Positions 1 to 12,438 of a DNA stretch of 64,000 nt are shown one piece after another (position 1 is the stretch's first letter; every line of letters starts with the position of its first letter). The notes beneath the pieces were generated by a model. The model made no database searches. It worked only from the letters and a program-made list of their open reading frames with translations, and had not been told where the DNA came from. The translations under genes were made by a program, and so were the position numbers. Origin of the DNA: Closterium sp. NIES-65 (taxonomy: Eukaryota; Streptophyta; Zygnematophyceae; Desmidiales; Closteriaceae); assembly GCA_948144175.1 (NCBI GenBank), contig CANXME010002666.1:97832-161831 (forward strand). Direction: 5' to 3'.

Positions 1-1545
1 GCAGCAGTAGGACACACCAGCACGAGCACAAGCAGCAAACGGTAATTGTGAGCATCCGCCTCACCGTCGAGCAGCAGCAGAAAATACTAAGCAGAAGTAG
101 GACACACCAGCACGAGCACAAGCAGCAAACAGTAGTAGTGAGCATCCGCCTCACCATCGAGCAGCAACAGGAAATGCGCAGCAGCAGTAGGAAACACCAG
201 CATGAGCCAAGCAACAAACTGTAGTTGTGAGCATCCGCTTCACCATCGAGCAGCAACATGAAATGCTCAGCAGTAGTAGGAAACATCAGCACGAGCACAA
301 GCAGCAAACGGCAGTTGTGAGCACCCGCCTCACTATCGAGCAGCAACAAAAAATGCTCAGCAGAAGTAGGAATCACCAACACGAGCACAAGCAGCAAACT
401 GTAGTAGTGAGCTTCCGCCTCACCATCGAGCAGCAACAGGAAATGCTCAGGAGCACCATCACGCGCACAAGCAGCAAGCGGCGGTTGTGAGCATCCGCCT
501 CACCATCGAGTAGCAACAGAAAATGCTCATCAGTAGTAGGACACACCAGCACGAGCACAAGCAGCAAACTGTGGTAGTGAGCATCCGCCTCACCATCGAG
601 CAGCAAGAGAAAACGCTCAGCAGCAGTATGATACACCAGCACGAGCACAAGCAGCAAATGGTAGTTGTGAGCATCTGCCTCACCATCGAGCAGTAACGGA
701 AAATGCTCAGCAGAAGTAGGACACACCAGCACGAGCACAAGCAGCAAACGGTACTAGCGAGCATCCGCCTCATCATTGAGCAGCAACAAGAAATGATCGG
801 CAGCAGTAGGACACACCAGCACGAGCACAAGCAGCAAACGGTAGTTGTGAGCATCCGCCTCACCATCGAGCAGCAACAGGAAATGCGCAGCAGCAGTAGA
901 AAACACCAGCACAAGCACAAGCAGCAAACTGTAGTAGTGAGCATCAACACCACCATCGGGCAGCAACAGGAAACGCTCAGCAGCAGTAGGAAACATCATC
1001 ATGAGCACAAGCAGCAAACGGTAGTTGTGAGCATCCGCATCACCATCGAGCAGCAACAGGAAATGCTCAGCTGCAGTAGGAAACACCATCACGAGCACAA
1101 GCAGCAAACGGTAGTTGTGAGCATTCGCCTCACCATCGAGCAGCAACAGAAAATGCTCAGCAGCAGTAGGACACACCCGCACAAGCACAAGCAGCAAACG
1201 GTAGTTGTGAGCATCCACATCACCATCGAGCAGCAACAGGAAATGCTCAGCAGCAGTAGGAAACACCATCACGAGCACAAGAAGCAAACGGTAGTTGTGA
1301 GCATCCGCATCACCATCGAGCAGCAACAGGAAATGCTCAGCAGCAGTAGGAAACACCATCACGAGCACTAGCAGCAAACGGTAGTTGTGAGCATCCGCAG
1401 CACCATCGAGCAGCAACAGAAAATGATGAGCAGCAGTAGGAAACACCAGCACAAGCACAAGCAGCAAGCGACAGTTGTGAGCATCCGCGTCACCATCGAG
1501 CAGCAACAGAAAATGCTCAGCAGTGGTAGGAAAAACCAACATGAG
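1..1545. repeat. 90-bp minisatellite array, about 17 copies
   Basis: A unit starting GCAGCAGTAGGACACACCAG recurs every 90 bases (for example at 1 and 91) up to the start of an AGG tract. Copies differ by scattered substitutions. Because 90 is a multiple of three, the array stays open in one frame for long stretches on both strands and gives a 30-residue repeat, but stops occur in several units and nothing resembles a gene start. I read it as noncoding satellite DNA. The left end is cut by the window edge. Confidence 0.9.
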
Positions 1546-1552
1546 TATAGGC

Positions 1553-1662
1553 GGGGGAGGAGGAGGAGGAGGAGGAGGAGGAGGAGGAGGAGGAGGAGGA
1601 GGAGGAGGAGGAGGAGGAGGAGGAGGAGGAGGAGGATGAGGAGGAGGAGGAGGAGGAGGAGG
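1553..1662. repeat. AGG trinucleotide microsatellite
   Basis: An almost pure run of AGG triplets, broken only by one ATG-containing interruption near 1636. It joins the 90-bp array on its left to a different satellite on its right. Confidence 0.95.
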
Positions 1663-3785
1663 TTGAGTGCAATGCTGGTCCGTTGTGTGCGGTCATTGGT
1701 GGTGCTGAGTGCCCGTGAGCGGTGACACGCGGTGATGAGCGCTGATTAGGTTGGGAGCGGTGTCGAGTGGCTGTGAGTGGCTCTCGGATATTCAGAGTGG
1801 CAGTGAGCAGCGCTGAGCTGTGACGAGTGGTGATGAGCGGCTCAGAGAGGTGCGGAGTGGTGATGAGCGGCTTTGAGCGGTGCCGAGTGGTGATGAGCGG
1901 CTGTGAGTGGTGCAGAGTGCTGCAGAGCGGTTCAGAGCAGCAGTGAGCGGTGCTGGGCCGTTGTGTGCGGTCATTGCTGGTGCTGAGCGCCCGTGGGTGG
2001 TGAGGAGTAGTGATGAGCCACTCTGAGAGGTGCCAAGTGGTGATGAGCTGCTCTGAGCGGTGCCGAGTGCTGCAGAGCAGTTCAGAGCAGCAGTGAGTGG
2101 TGATGGGTCGTTGTGTGCGATGATTGGTGGTGCTGAGCGCCCGTGAGCGGTGACGAGAAGTGATGAGCCACTCAGAGAGGTGCCGAGTGGTTATGAGCGG
2201 CTCTGAGCGGTGCCGAGTACTGCAACAAGGTTCAGAGCGGCAATGAGAAGTATTGGGCCTTTGTGTGCGGTCATGGTGGTGCTGAGCGCCCGTGAGTGGT
2301 GACGAGCGGTGACGAGGGGTGATGAGCGACTAAGAGAGGTGTCCAGTGGTGATGAGCGGCTCTGAGGCGTGCCGAGTGCTGTAGAGTGGTACAGAGCGGC
2401 AGTGAGCGGTGCTGGGCCATTGTGTGCGGTCATTGGTGGTGCTGAGCGCCCGTGAGTGGTGACGAGCGGTGACGAACAGTGACGAGCTTCTCAGAGAGGT
2501 GCCGAGTGGTGATGAGCGGCTCCGAGCGGTGCGGAGTTCTGCAGCGCGGTTCAGAACGGCAGTGAGAGGTGTTGGGCCTTTGTGTGCGGTCATTGGTGGT
2601 GCTGAGCGCCCGTGAGTGGTGATGAGCGGTGACTAGTGGTGATGAGCAACAGAGAGAGGTGTCGAGTGGTGATGAGCGGATCTGAGCGGTGCCAAGTGCT
2701 GCAGAGTGGTTCAGAGCGGCAGTGAGCGGTGGGTGCTGGGCTGAGCTGTTGTGTGTGGTCATTGGTGGTGCTGAGTGCCGGTGAGTGGTGACGAGCTGTG
2801 ACGAGTGGTGATGAGCGGCTCAGAGAGGTGCGGAGTGGTGATGAGCGGCTTTGAGCGGTGCCGAGTGGTGATGAGCGGCTGTGAGTGGTGCAGAGTGCTG
2901 CAGAGCGGTTCAGAGCAGCAGTGAGCGGTGCTGGGCCGTTGTGTGCGGTCATTGCTGGTGCTGAGCGCCCGTGGGTGGTGAGGAGTAGTGATGAGCCACT
3001 CTGAGAGGTGCCAAGTGGTGATGAGCTGCTCTGAGCGGTGCCGAGTGCTGCAGAGCAGTTCAGAGCAGCAGTGAGTGGTGATGGGTCGTTGTGTGCGATG
3101 ATTGGTGGTGCTGAGCGCCCGTGAGCGGTGACGAGAAGTGATGAGCCACTCAGAGAGGTGCCGAGTGGTTATGAGCGGCTCTGAGCGGTGCCGAGTACTG
3201 CAACAAGGTTCAGAGCGGCAATGAGAAGTATTGGGCCTTTGTGTGCGGTCATGGTGGTGCTGAGCGCCCGTGAGTGGTGACGAGCGGTGACGAGGGGTGA
3301 TGAGCGACTAAGAGAGGTGTCCAGTGGTGATGAGCGGCTCTGAGGCGTGCCGAGTGCTGTAGAGTGGTACAGAGCGGCAGTGAGCGGTGCTGGGCCATTG
3401 TGTGCGGTCATTGGTGGTGCTGAGCGCCCGTGAGTGGTGACGAGCGGTGACGAACAGTGACGAGCTTCTCAGAGAGGTGCCGAGTGGTGATGAGCGGCTC
3501 CGAGCGGTGCGGAGTTCTGCAGCGCGGTTCAGAACGGCAGTGAGAGGTGTTGGGCCTTTGTGTGCGGTCATTGGTGGTGCTGAGCGCCCGTGAGTGGTGA
3601 TGAGCGGTGACTAGTGGTGATGAGCAACAGAGAGAGGTGTCGAGTGGTGATGAGCGGATCTGAGCGGTGCCAAGTGCTGCAGAGTGGTTCAGAGCGGCAG
3701 TGAGCGGTGGGTGCTGGGCTGTTCTGTTGTGTGTGGTCATTGGTGGTGCTGAGTGCCCGTGAGTGGTGACGAGTGGTGATGAACG
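1663..3785. repeat. about 160-bp satellite with a 978-bp higher-order duplication
   Basis: A GT/GAGCGG-rich unit of roughly 150-170 bp recurs, marked by the phrase GGTGGTGCTGAGCGCCCGTG near 1696, 1978, 2122, 2275, 2436, 2597 and 2765. On a larger scale, bases 1815-2792 are repeated almost perfectly as 2793-3770 (offset 978), which implies a recent tandem duplication of a six-unit block. Reverse-strand open frames rich in RSSPL/TAHNGP are by-products of the repeat. Confidence 0.9.
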
Positions 3786-4385
3786 GTGTAGTCTGACTAA
3801 GGTGTGACGTTGATGTCTGTCTCCCGCCTCTCGACTATTGCAGACAAGGATGCCTTGAGCATCACGGAAATGGTTGTGAGGACTATACAACACTGGTGGT
3901 CGTGCTTGTCTGGTGCTTCTGAACCATTCGTGCCATCCCAGCGATCAAGATAGGTTCAGCGTGTTTCATTTCTTCTCATAACATCCTCTTGTATCAGTTT
4001 CTTGTACGGTACAGCGTGCGAAAGCACTGGAGACAAAACATTGTGAATTTCAGCCCCGGTGCCAAATAAACCCTTCGGGCTGCTGTTGCTGCTTTTCCTT
4101 GCTGTGCTGGTGTTTCTTCTACTGTTGCTTCTGCAGCACTTGTGGCGCTGGGTGTGTTGACCAGCAGGGACGATTGCAGCAGCCAGGCTGCGTGAAAGTC
4201 CTAGCCAGGTTCCTCCCCAGAATGCCCACGCGACCTGCGGCGGACACAAAGGGGCGAGGGAGGGGGGGAAGGAACGAGGCGGAGGACTGGATGATTGGGG
4301 AGAAGGCGCGGGGGCTGCAAAGCAGCGAGCAGCAGCAGCACAAGCAACACCATCGGCAGCAACAGCAGGGAAGCAGTAGCAAGCA
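3786..4385. other. non-satellite spacer, no gene seen
   Basis: Unique-looking sequence between two satellite arrays. The right part becomes CAG-rich before the 29-bp array begins. I find no coding region, RNA gene or mobile-element signature that I can support. Confidence 0.6.
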
Positions 4386-7300
4386 GTGACATCAGAGCTG
4401 CAGCAAGCAGTGACGGCAGCAGCAGTAGAAAGCAAGCAGTGATGGCAGCAGCAGTAGCAAGCAAGCAGTGATGGCAGCAGCAGTAGAAAGCAAGCAGTGA
4501 TGGCAGCAGCAGTACAAGCAAGCAGTGACGGCAGCAGCAGTAGCAAACGAGCAGTGATGGCAGCAGCAGTAGCAAGCAAGCAGTGATGGCAGCAGCAGTA
4601 GCAAGCAAGCAGTGAAGGCAGCAGCAGTAGCAAGCAAGCAGTGACGGCAGCAGCAGTAGAAAGCAAGCAGTGATGGCAGCAGCAGTAGAAAGCAAGCAGT
4701 GATGGCAGCAGCAGTAGAAAGCAAGCAGTGACGGCAGCAGCAGTAGAAAGCAAGCAGTGATGGCAGCAGCAGTAGCAAGCAAGCAGTGACGGCAGCAGCA
4801 GTAGCAAGCAAGCAGTGATGGCAGCAGCAGTAGCAAGCAAGCAGTGACGGCAGCAGCAGTAGCAAGCAAGCAGTGATGGCAGCAGCAGTAGCAAGCAAGC
4901 AGTGATGGCAGCAGCAGTAGCAAGCAAGCAGTGAAGGCAGCAGCAGTAGAAAGCAAGCAGTGACGGCAGCAGCAGTAGAAAGCAAGCAGTGACGGCAGCA
5001 GCAGTAGAAAGCAAGCAGTGATGGCAGCAGCAGTAGCAAGCAAGCAGTGACGGCAGCAGCAGTAGCAAGCAAGCAGTGATGGCAGCAGCAGTAGCAAGCA
5101 AGCAGTGATGGCAGCAGCAGTAGCAAGCAAGCAGTGAAGGCGGCAGCAGTAGCAAGCAAGCAGTGACGGCAGCAGCAGTAGAAAGCAAGCAGTGATGGCA
5201 GCAGCAGTAGAAAGCAAGCAGTGATGGCAGCAGCAGTAGCAAGCAAGCAGTGATGGCAGCAGCAGTAGCAAGCAAGCAGTGATGGCAGCAGCAGTAGCAA
5301 GCAAGCAGTGATGGCAGCAGCAGTAGCAAGCAAGCAGTGATGGCAGCAGCAGTAGCAAGCAAGCAGTGATGACAGCAGCAGTAGCAAGCAAGCAGTGATG
5401 GCAGCAGCAGTAGCAAGCAAGCAGTTATGGCAGCAGCAGTAGCAAGCAAGCAGTGATGGCAGCAGCAGTAGCAAGCAAGCAGTGATGGCAGCAGCAGTAG
5501 CAAGCAAGCAGTGAAGGCAGCAGCAGTAGCAAGCAAGCAGTGACGGCAGCAGCAGTAGCAAACAAGCAGTGAAGGCAGCAGCAGTAGCAAGCAAGCAGTG
5601 ACGGCAGCAGCAGTAGAAAGCAAGCAGTGATGGCAGCAGCAGTAGAAAGCAAGCAGTGATGGCAGCAGCAGTAGCAAGCAAGCAGTGATGGCAGCAGCAG
5701 TAGCAAGCAAGCAGTGATGGCAGCAGCAGTAGCAAGCAAGCAGTGATGGCAGCAGCAGTAGCAAGCAAGCAGTGATGGCAGCAGCAGTAGCAAGCAAGCA
5801 GTGATGGCAGCAGCAGTAGCAAACAAGCAGTGATGGCAGCAGCAGTAGAAAGCAAGCAGTGATGGCAGCAGCAGTAGCAAGCAAGCAGTGATGGCAGCAG
5901 CAGTAGCAAGCAAGCAGTGATGGCAGCAGCAGTAGCAAGCAAGCAGTGATGGCAGCAGCAGTAGCAAGCAAGCAGTGACGGCAGCAGCAGTAGCAAACGA
6001 GCAGTGATGGCAGCAGCAGTAGCAAGCAAGCAGTGATGGCAGCAGCAGTAGCAAGCAAGCAGTGAAGGCAGCAGCAGTAGCAAGCAAGCAGTGACGGCAG
6101 CAGCAGTAGAAAGCAAGCAGTGACGGCAGCAGCAGTAGCAAGCAAGCAGTGACGGCAGCAACAGTAGCAAGCAAGCAGTGATGGCAGCAGCAGTAGCAAG
6201 CAAGCAGTGACGGCAGCAGCAGTAGCAAGCAAGCAGAGATGGCAGCAGCAGTAGCAAGCAAGCAGTGATGGCAGCAGCAGTAGCAAGCAAGCAGTGAAGG
6301 CAGCAGCAGTAGAAAGCAAGCAGTGACGGCAGCAGCAGTAGAAAGCAAGCAGTGACGGCAGCAGCAGTAGCAAGCAAGCAGTGATGGCAGCAGCAGTAGC
6401 AAGCAAGCTGTGATGGCAGCAGCAGTAGCAAGCAAGCAGTGATGGCAGGAGCAGTAGCAAGCAAGCAGTGATGGCAGCAGCAGTAGCAAGCAAGCAGTGA
6501 TGGCAGCAGCAGTAGCAAGCAAGCATTGATGGCAGCAGCAGTAGCAAGCAAGCAGTGATGGCAGCAGCAGTAGCAAGCAAGCAGTGATGGCAGCAGCAGT
6601 AGCAAGCAAGCAGTGATGGCAGCAGCAGTAGCAAGCAAGCAGTGAAGGCAGCAGCAGTAGCAAGCAAGCAGTGACGGCAGCAGCAGTAGCAAACAAGCAG
6701 TGAAGGCAGCAGCAGTAGCAAGCAAGCAGTGACGGCAGCAGCAGTAGAAAGCAAGCAGTGATGGCAGCAGCAGTAGAAAGCAAGCAGTGATGGCAGCAGC
6801 AGTAGCAAGCAAGCAGTGATGGCAGCAGCAGTAGCAAGCAAGCAGTGATGGCAGCAGCAGTAGCAAGCAAGCAGTGATGGCAGCAGCAGTAGCAAGCAAG
6901 CAGTGACGGCAGCAGCAGTAGCAAACAAGCAGTGATGGCAGCAGCAGTAGAAAGCAAGCAGTGATGGCAGCAGCAGTAGCAAGCAAGCAGTGATGGCAGC
7001 AGCAGTAGCAAGCAAGCAGTGATGGCAGCAGCAGTAGCAAGCAAGCAGTGATGGCAGCAGCAGTAGCAAGCAAGCAGTGACGGCAGCAGCAGTAGCAAAC
7101 AAGCAGTGATGGCAGCAGCAGTAGAAAGCAAGCAGTGATGGCAGCAGCAGTAGCAAGCAAGCAGTGATGGCAGCAGCAGTAGCAAGCAAGCAGTGATGGC
7201 AGCAGCAGTAGCAAGCAAGCAGTGATGGCAGCAGCAGTAGAAAGCAAGCAGTGATGGCAGCAGCAGTAGCAAGCAAGCAGTGATGGCAGCAGCAGTAGCA

Positions 7301-9196
7301 AGCAAGCAGTGACGGCAGCAGCAGTAGCAAACGAGCAGTGATGGCAGCAGCAGTAGCAAGCAAGCAGTGATGGCAGCAGCAGTAGCAAGCAAGCAGTGAA
7401 GGCAGCAGCAGTAGCAAGCAAGCAGTGACGGCAGCAGCAGTAGAAAGCAAGCAGTGATGGCAGCAGCAGTAGAAAGCAAGCAGTGATGGCAGCAGCAGTA
7501 GAAAGCAAGCAGTGACGGCAGCAGCAGTAGAAAGCAAGCAGTGACGGCAGCAGCAGTAGCAAGCAAGCAGTGATGGCAGCAGCAGTAGCAAGCAAGCAGT
7601 GATGGCAGCAGCAGTAGCAAGCAAGCAGTGATGGCAGCAGCAGTAGCAAGCAAGCAGTGACGGCAGCAGCAGTAGAAATCAAGCAGTGATGGCAGCAGCA
7701 GTAGAAAGCAAGCAGTGACGGCAGCAGCAGTAGAAAGCAAGCAGTGACGGCAGCAGCAGTAGCAAGCAAGCAGTGATGGCAGCAGCAGTAGAAAGCAAGC
7801 AGTGACGGCAGCAGCAGTAGCAAACGAGCAGTGATGGCAGCAGCAGTAGCAAGCAAGCAGTGATGGCAGCAGCAGTAGCAAGCAAGCAGTGATGGCAGCA
7901 GCAGTAGCAAGCAAGCAGTGATGGCAGCAGCAGTAGCAAGCAAGCAGTGATGGCAGCAGCAGTAGCAAGCAAGCAGTGATGGCAGCAGCAGTAGCAAGCA
8001 AGCAGTGATGGCAGCAGCAGTAGCAAGCAAGCAGTGATGGCAGCAGCAGTAGCAAGCAAGCAGTGATGGCAGCAGCAGTAGCAAGCAAGCAGTGATGGCA
8101 GCAGCAGTAGCAAGCAAGCAGTGATGGCAGCAGCAGTAGCAAGCAAGCAGTGATGGCAGCAGCAGTAGCAAGCAAGCAGTGATGGCAGCAGCAGTAGCAA
8201 GCAAGCAGTGATGGCAGCAGCAGTAGCAAGCAAGCAGTGATGGCAGCAGCAGTAGCAAGCAAGCAGTGATGGCAGCAGCAGTAGCAAGCAAGCAGTGATG
8301 GCAGCAGCAGTAGCAAGCAAGCAGTGATGGCAGCAGCAGTAGCAAGCAAGCAGTGATGGCAGCAGCAGTAGCAAGCAAGCAGTGATGGCAGCAGCAGTAG
8401 CAAGCAAGCAGTGATGGCAGCAGCAGTAGCAAGCAAGCAGTGATGGCAGCAGCAGTAGCAAGCAAGCAGTGATGGCAGCAGCAGTAGCAAGCAAGCAGTG
8501 AAGGCAGCAGCAGTAGCAAGCAAGCAGTGACGGCAGCAGCAGTAGCAAACAAGCAGTGAAGGCAGCAGCAGTAGCAAGCAAGCAGTGACGGCAGCAGCAG
8601 TAGAAAGCAAGCAGTGATGGCAGCAGCAGTAGAAAGCAAGCAGTGATGGCAGCAGCAGTAGAAAGCAAGCAGTGATGGCAGCAGCAGTAGCAAACAAGCA
8701 GTGATGGCAGCAGCAGTAGCAAGCAAGCAGTGATGGCAGCAGCAGTAGCAAGCAAGCAGTGATGGCAGCAGCAGTAGCAAACAAGCAGTGATGGCAGCAG
8801 CAGTAGAAAGCAAGCAGTGACGGCAGCAGCAGTAGCAAGCAAGCAGTGATGGCAGCAGCAGTAGCAAGCAAGCAGTGATGGCAGCAGCAGTAGCAAGCAA
8901 GCAGTGATGGCAGCAGCAGTAGAAAGCAAGCAGTGATGGCAGCAGCAGTAGAAAGCAAGCAGTGATGGCAGCAGCAGTAGCAAGCAAGCAGTGATGGCAG
9001 CAGCAGTAGCAAGCAAGCAGTGATGGCAGCACAGTAGAAAGCAAGCAGTGATGGCAGCAGTAGTAGCAAGCAAGCAGTGATGGCAGCACAGTAGAAAGCA
9101 AGCAGTGATGGCAGCAGCAATAGAAAGCAAGCAGTGATGGCAGCAGTAGTAGCAAGCAAGCAGTGACGGCAGCAGTAGTAGCAAGCAAGCAGTGAC
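4386..9196. repeat. 29-bp satellite array, about 165 copies
   Basis: The unit (AGTGATGGCAGCAGCAGTAG followed by CAAGCAAGC) repeats head to tail with a strict 29-base period. Units vary at a few positions: GTGATGG, GTGACGG or GTGAAGG, and AGCAAGC, AGAAAGC or AGCAAAC. Strings of variants recur as blocks (near 5510, 6640 and 8495), showing larger internal duplications, while about 7846-8490 is a run of nearly identical units, probably the youngest expansion. Since 29 is not a multiple of three and the unit lacks stops in all three reverse frames, reverse open frames of over 1,200 codons arise. They are artefacts of the period. Confidence 0.95.
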
Positions 9197-12100
9197 GGAC
9201 CGACCAGAAGCAACAGCAGCAAACAGCCCCAACAGAAGCAACAGCAGCAGAAGGGTGTGTTTTAACATGACCAAACTGCATAGGGAAGGGAGAGAGGGGA
9301 AAGGTTTGGATAGCGAGGGGTGAGTGGACCCCGTGACGGGAGGGAGCAAGGGAAGTGAGGAGTGGGCAGCGGTTGCGAGCCCAGGAGCAAGGGAAGGTAA
9401 AGGCCGAAACACATTGGGTGGTGCTTTTCAGTCTTAGTTGACGCTGCATCCACACAGATACCCATAGCCTGGTGCTTTGCTGCCATGCCATCATGATGGC
9501 CACCAGCCAGTCCAGCACTCGCATGATGAAGCATGAGAAGCTGGTGATTTCTGCCATGCTCTCCAATCCTAAGTCGTTTTGAACAAGCAGCGGCAGTAGC
9601 AACGTAGCAACGCGAGAGGACGGGCCGCGGTGACGAACGAGAGGCGTGATTTTCTCAGCGCGCGCGCTTCTTGGCAGCCTCGCTTGCCGCCTGCTCCGCT
9701 GAGCCCGACAAGAACGGCACGCATGACATTTCACCTAGTTTGAAACTAATGGCGGTAATTTAAACGACCGCGAAAGGCTCCCGTCGAACGAGGATTTAAA
9801 CCACGCCGCTAAGCCCAGGCCGTCGTCTGGCGGTGGCTGTCGTAACCATTTCGCATGCATAGGATCACGTTCATTATTAACGCAAGATTTGTACGACTAC
9901 TACTTACTAATACTGGTGCTACTACCGCTGTCGACGGTGTGTGATGAGTGTGATTAGCGGAAGTCGGTGCCTTTTCAGAGAACGAGAAAGCGGGCTTTGA
10001 ATGATACTATTATCTACTACTAGCTAATACGACGAAGTGCTACTGCTACTAGCGACGGTGGTGCGATAAAGCTGATGTGGGGGAGGGGGTCGGCTCCTCA
10101 GCGGAAAGGATAAGTGTGGATGGATCTGAGGCAGCGTTTGCTCCCTCTTTTGTTTCTGAAACCCTGACTCGGTGCACACGGTTCAGAACGGTAAAACATT
10201 TTTCCAAGTGTTTTAGGCGCGCGCACTGTGTTAATCGTGAAATTTTCTGTAGACAGACACATGTACCGCGCCCTGAATCTCGTAATCCCTTCTGAAGCTC
10301 GCGAATCGTGAACCGTCAGATTGCAGCAGACGACCACCCGTGCTCGCAAATCAGCAGGGGTGCGAGTGGTGGGAGGGATACAGTTCACTCTGTACACTTG
10401 GGAAGGTGAGGGTGTGTGAAAATGATGTGGCACGATCCAGGCCGTTGAAAATTTTGGTCTGTATTCAGCAGTGAAATCCGCATTGGCCTGCTGAAGTCTT
10501 GCTCCAGCATTCCACGAATGGGGGAGTGTGGTGGGGACCTTTGGATACCATTCTTTTTGCTCAAACATTTTCCCTAAACCGCTGTGTAACGTACCGAAAC
10601 CCCTGAATATCGATTTTCGTGTCGGTGCGTTGCCATGCCAGCAAATAGTGACGTTTGATCAACCCACCTGGTGCTCGCCCAGCCTTTGGTTTCTGGGCGG
10701 AACCAGCCTTTGGTTTGTACTGTAGACGGCTTGGATGTAAATATATGCCGTCACAGCACCGTCTGGTGTTTTGCATCCCAGGGTTTTTTTTCGCCACTCC
10801 TTGCATTTTTAAGCACGAGATTTGGCCCCTTCCCAACTCCACCCTCAAGCCTTTTCGTTCTCTGGGCGGAAGGCGAGCCTCAAGCTCAGCAGCAGGTTCA
10901 AAAACAAAACGAATGGGCATGGGTTTTTGCGCTTGGGGTGGGTTGCCAGCGTAGGCGCTTACGACTGCTGGGCAATGCAGGTGTGCCCGAACTGTAGCGA
11001 GTGTCCGCCACCCAGCCCAACCCCTCCTACCCTGCTTGTTTCTTCACTGTACATGACGGCTAGGAACTGTTTGAGCTTGAAGCTCGACTCTGCACAAACA
11101 GGTGAACACTCCGTAGGGCGCGGTACATTCTCCCGCTTGAAGCATTTGTCGCGTATCGATTCACTCCGCTAGGCTAAACATTTTTGAAACAGTTTGACCG
11201 TTCTCAACTGAGAGATAAGAACTCGGGTTTCACAAACCACGTCTGCAATGAAACACTCCCCGAACTTGACCCCAGATTCACCACAACACTTCCACCAAAG
11301 CACCCGCTCACATCACCTTCATTGCGCCACCTAGCACCACCCCTCGCCAGCTCGTCGTAGTAGCACTAGTAGCACCAGTAAACTCGTAATGTAGGGTGTA
11401 TGTATTTCGCACCAGTCCCTTGGCCACTCTGCAAAGCACGATCGGTGTTTTGCTAAAACAAATTTTGTTTCGCCACTCTGCTTGCCTTTTGACTGAGATG
11501 ACGCCCGAAAACTGAAGCTATTTGTTTAACCCGGTAGTGATTTCCACCCGGTAGGTCGACAAAGCAGATTCGCAAATCGTGAGTGTATTATTTCTCGCCT
11601 CATTTGTGACCTCACCCACCCAGCCGTACTCGCACTGTACTGCCGCAGTGCTCGTCGACGAGAAACGCCAAAACCTGATCGAGCCCGTCCTGTCTGTTCT
11701 GCGCAGACTGGATGGTTCGTGCGAGCTTCACAGAGGGCTGTGCTTGGTACAGTTGGGCAATGGGCAGTTCAACCCCAGGCGCAGTCCACGTGTCCCGTCG
11801 GCTGAGCCATTCCATTCAGCGCGCTTGGCTGAAACGGTCGAAAACGGTTACACAGTTTTCAACCGTGTGGAAAATATCGGTTCACAGAACAAAGGGAGCA
11901 AGCCAACGCTGCCTGCCAAGATCCGATTCCTTCGTTCACTACAGTGATCCACCCTCTCACTTCAGCCTTATACCACCACCCACCCACCCTCCATAGCCCA
12001 TCATTGTTAGTACGGTAGCAGTAGTATAATTGCACTAGTCGCTAGCAGAATTAGTAGTAGTATAGCAGGTACTAGTAGTACTTGTGGCACTTCGCGTCGA

Positions 12101-12380
12101 CTCAGTCGCTACTATTATTGGTTCATTCGCGTAACTTAAACGCCAGCGTTTCCTATCGAGTATTTTGTGTCGCGCTGTTAGGTTTGTTTCCATGAGTTGG
12201 AAATTTAGGTTTCCGAAAACAAGGCGCCCTAGTACTAGCAGTAGCAGCGAGCAGTAGTAGTCGCAGCCCTTATTTGCCCGTTTGGACTGATATACGCGCT
12301 CATGTGGCGTTTCCTCGCTGTCGCTGATCTAATATACCTAAAGTGTCGCTCGTTAGCTCGCTGTCGCTGATCTAATATAT
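9197..12380. other. intergenic or 5' leader region, no gene recognised
   Basis: About 3.2 kb of moderate-complexity DNA. It has short trinucleotide-like stretches (TACTACTAC near 9900 and 10010, AGTAGTAGTA near 12050), a small tandem repeat around CAGCCTTTGGTTT at about 10680-10720, and a roughly 50-bp duplication around CGCTGTCGCTGATCTAATAT at 12310-12385 just before the ClpX 5' exon. Open frames are short, lie on both strands and match nothing I know. It may hold the ClpX promoter and a non-coding or transit-peptide first exon. Confidence 0.5.
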
Positions 12381-12438
12381 CTAAATAGCGGCGACGGCGG
12401 AGAGAGCGGGCGGGGATGGGGGGGAGGGCGGGGCTGGT

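Noticed and set aside
703-1542. Open frames on both strands across the 90-bp array (30-residue repeats)
   Set aside because: A period divisible by three keeps frames open by chance. Other units contain stops and there is no gene context.
4392-9734. Reverse-strand open frame of 1,780 codons rich in Leu, Cys and Ala
   Set aside because: It is produced by a 29-bp satellite whose unit has no stop in any reverse frame. There is no domain, and overlapping frames are equally open.
10077-11947. Several open frames of 60-160 codons on both strands
   Set aside because: They overlap each other on both strands, have no repeated codon pattern or known motif, and look like chance frames in intergenic DNA.
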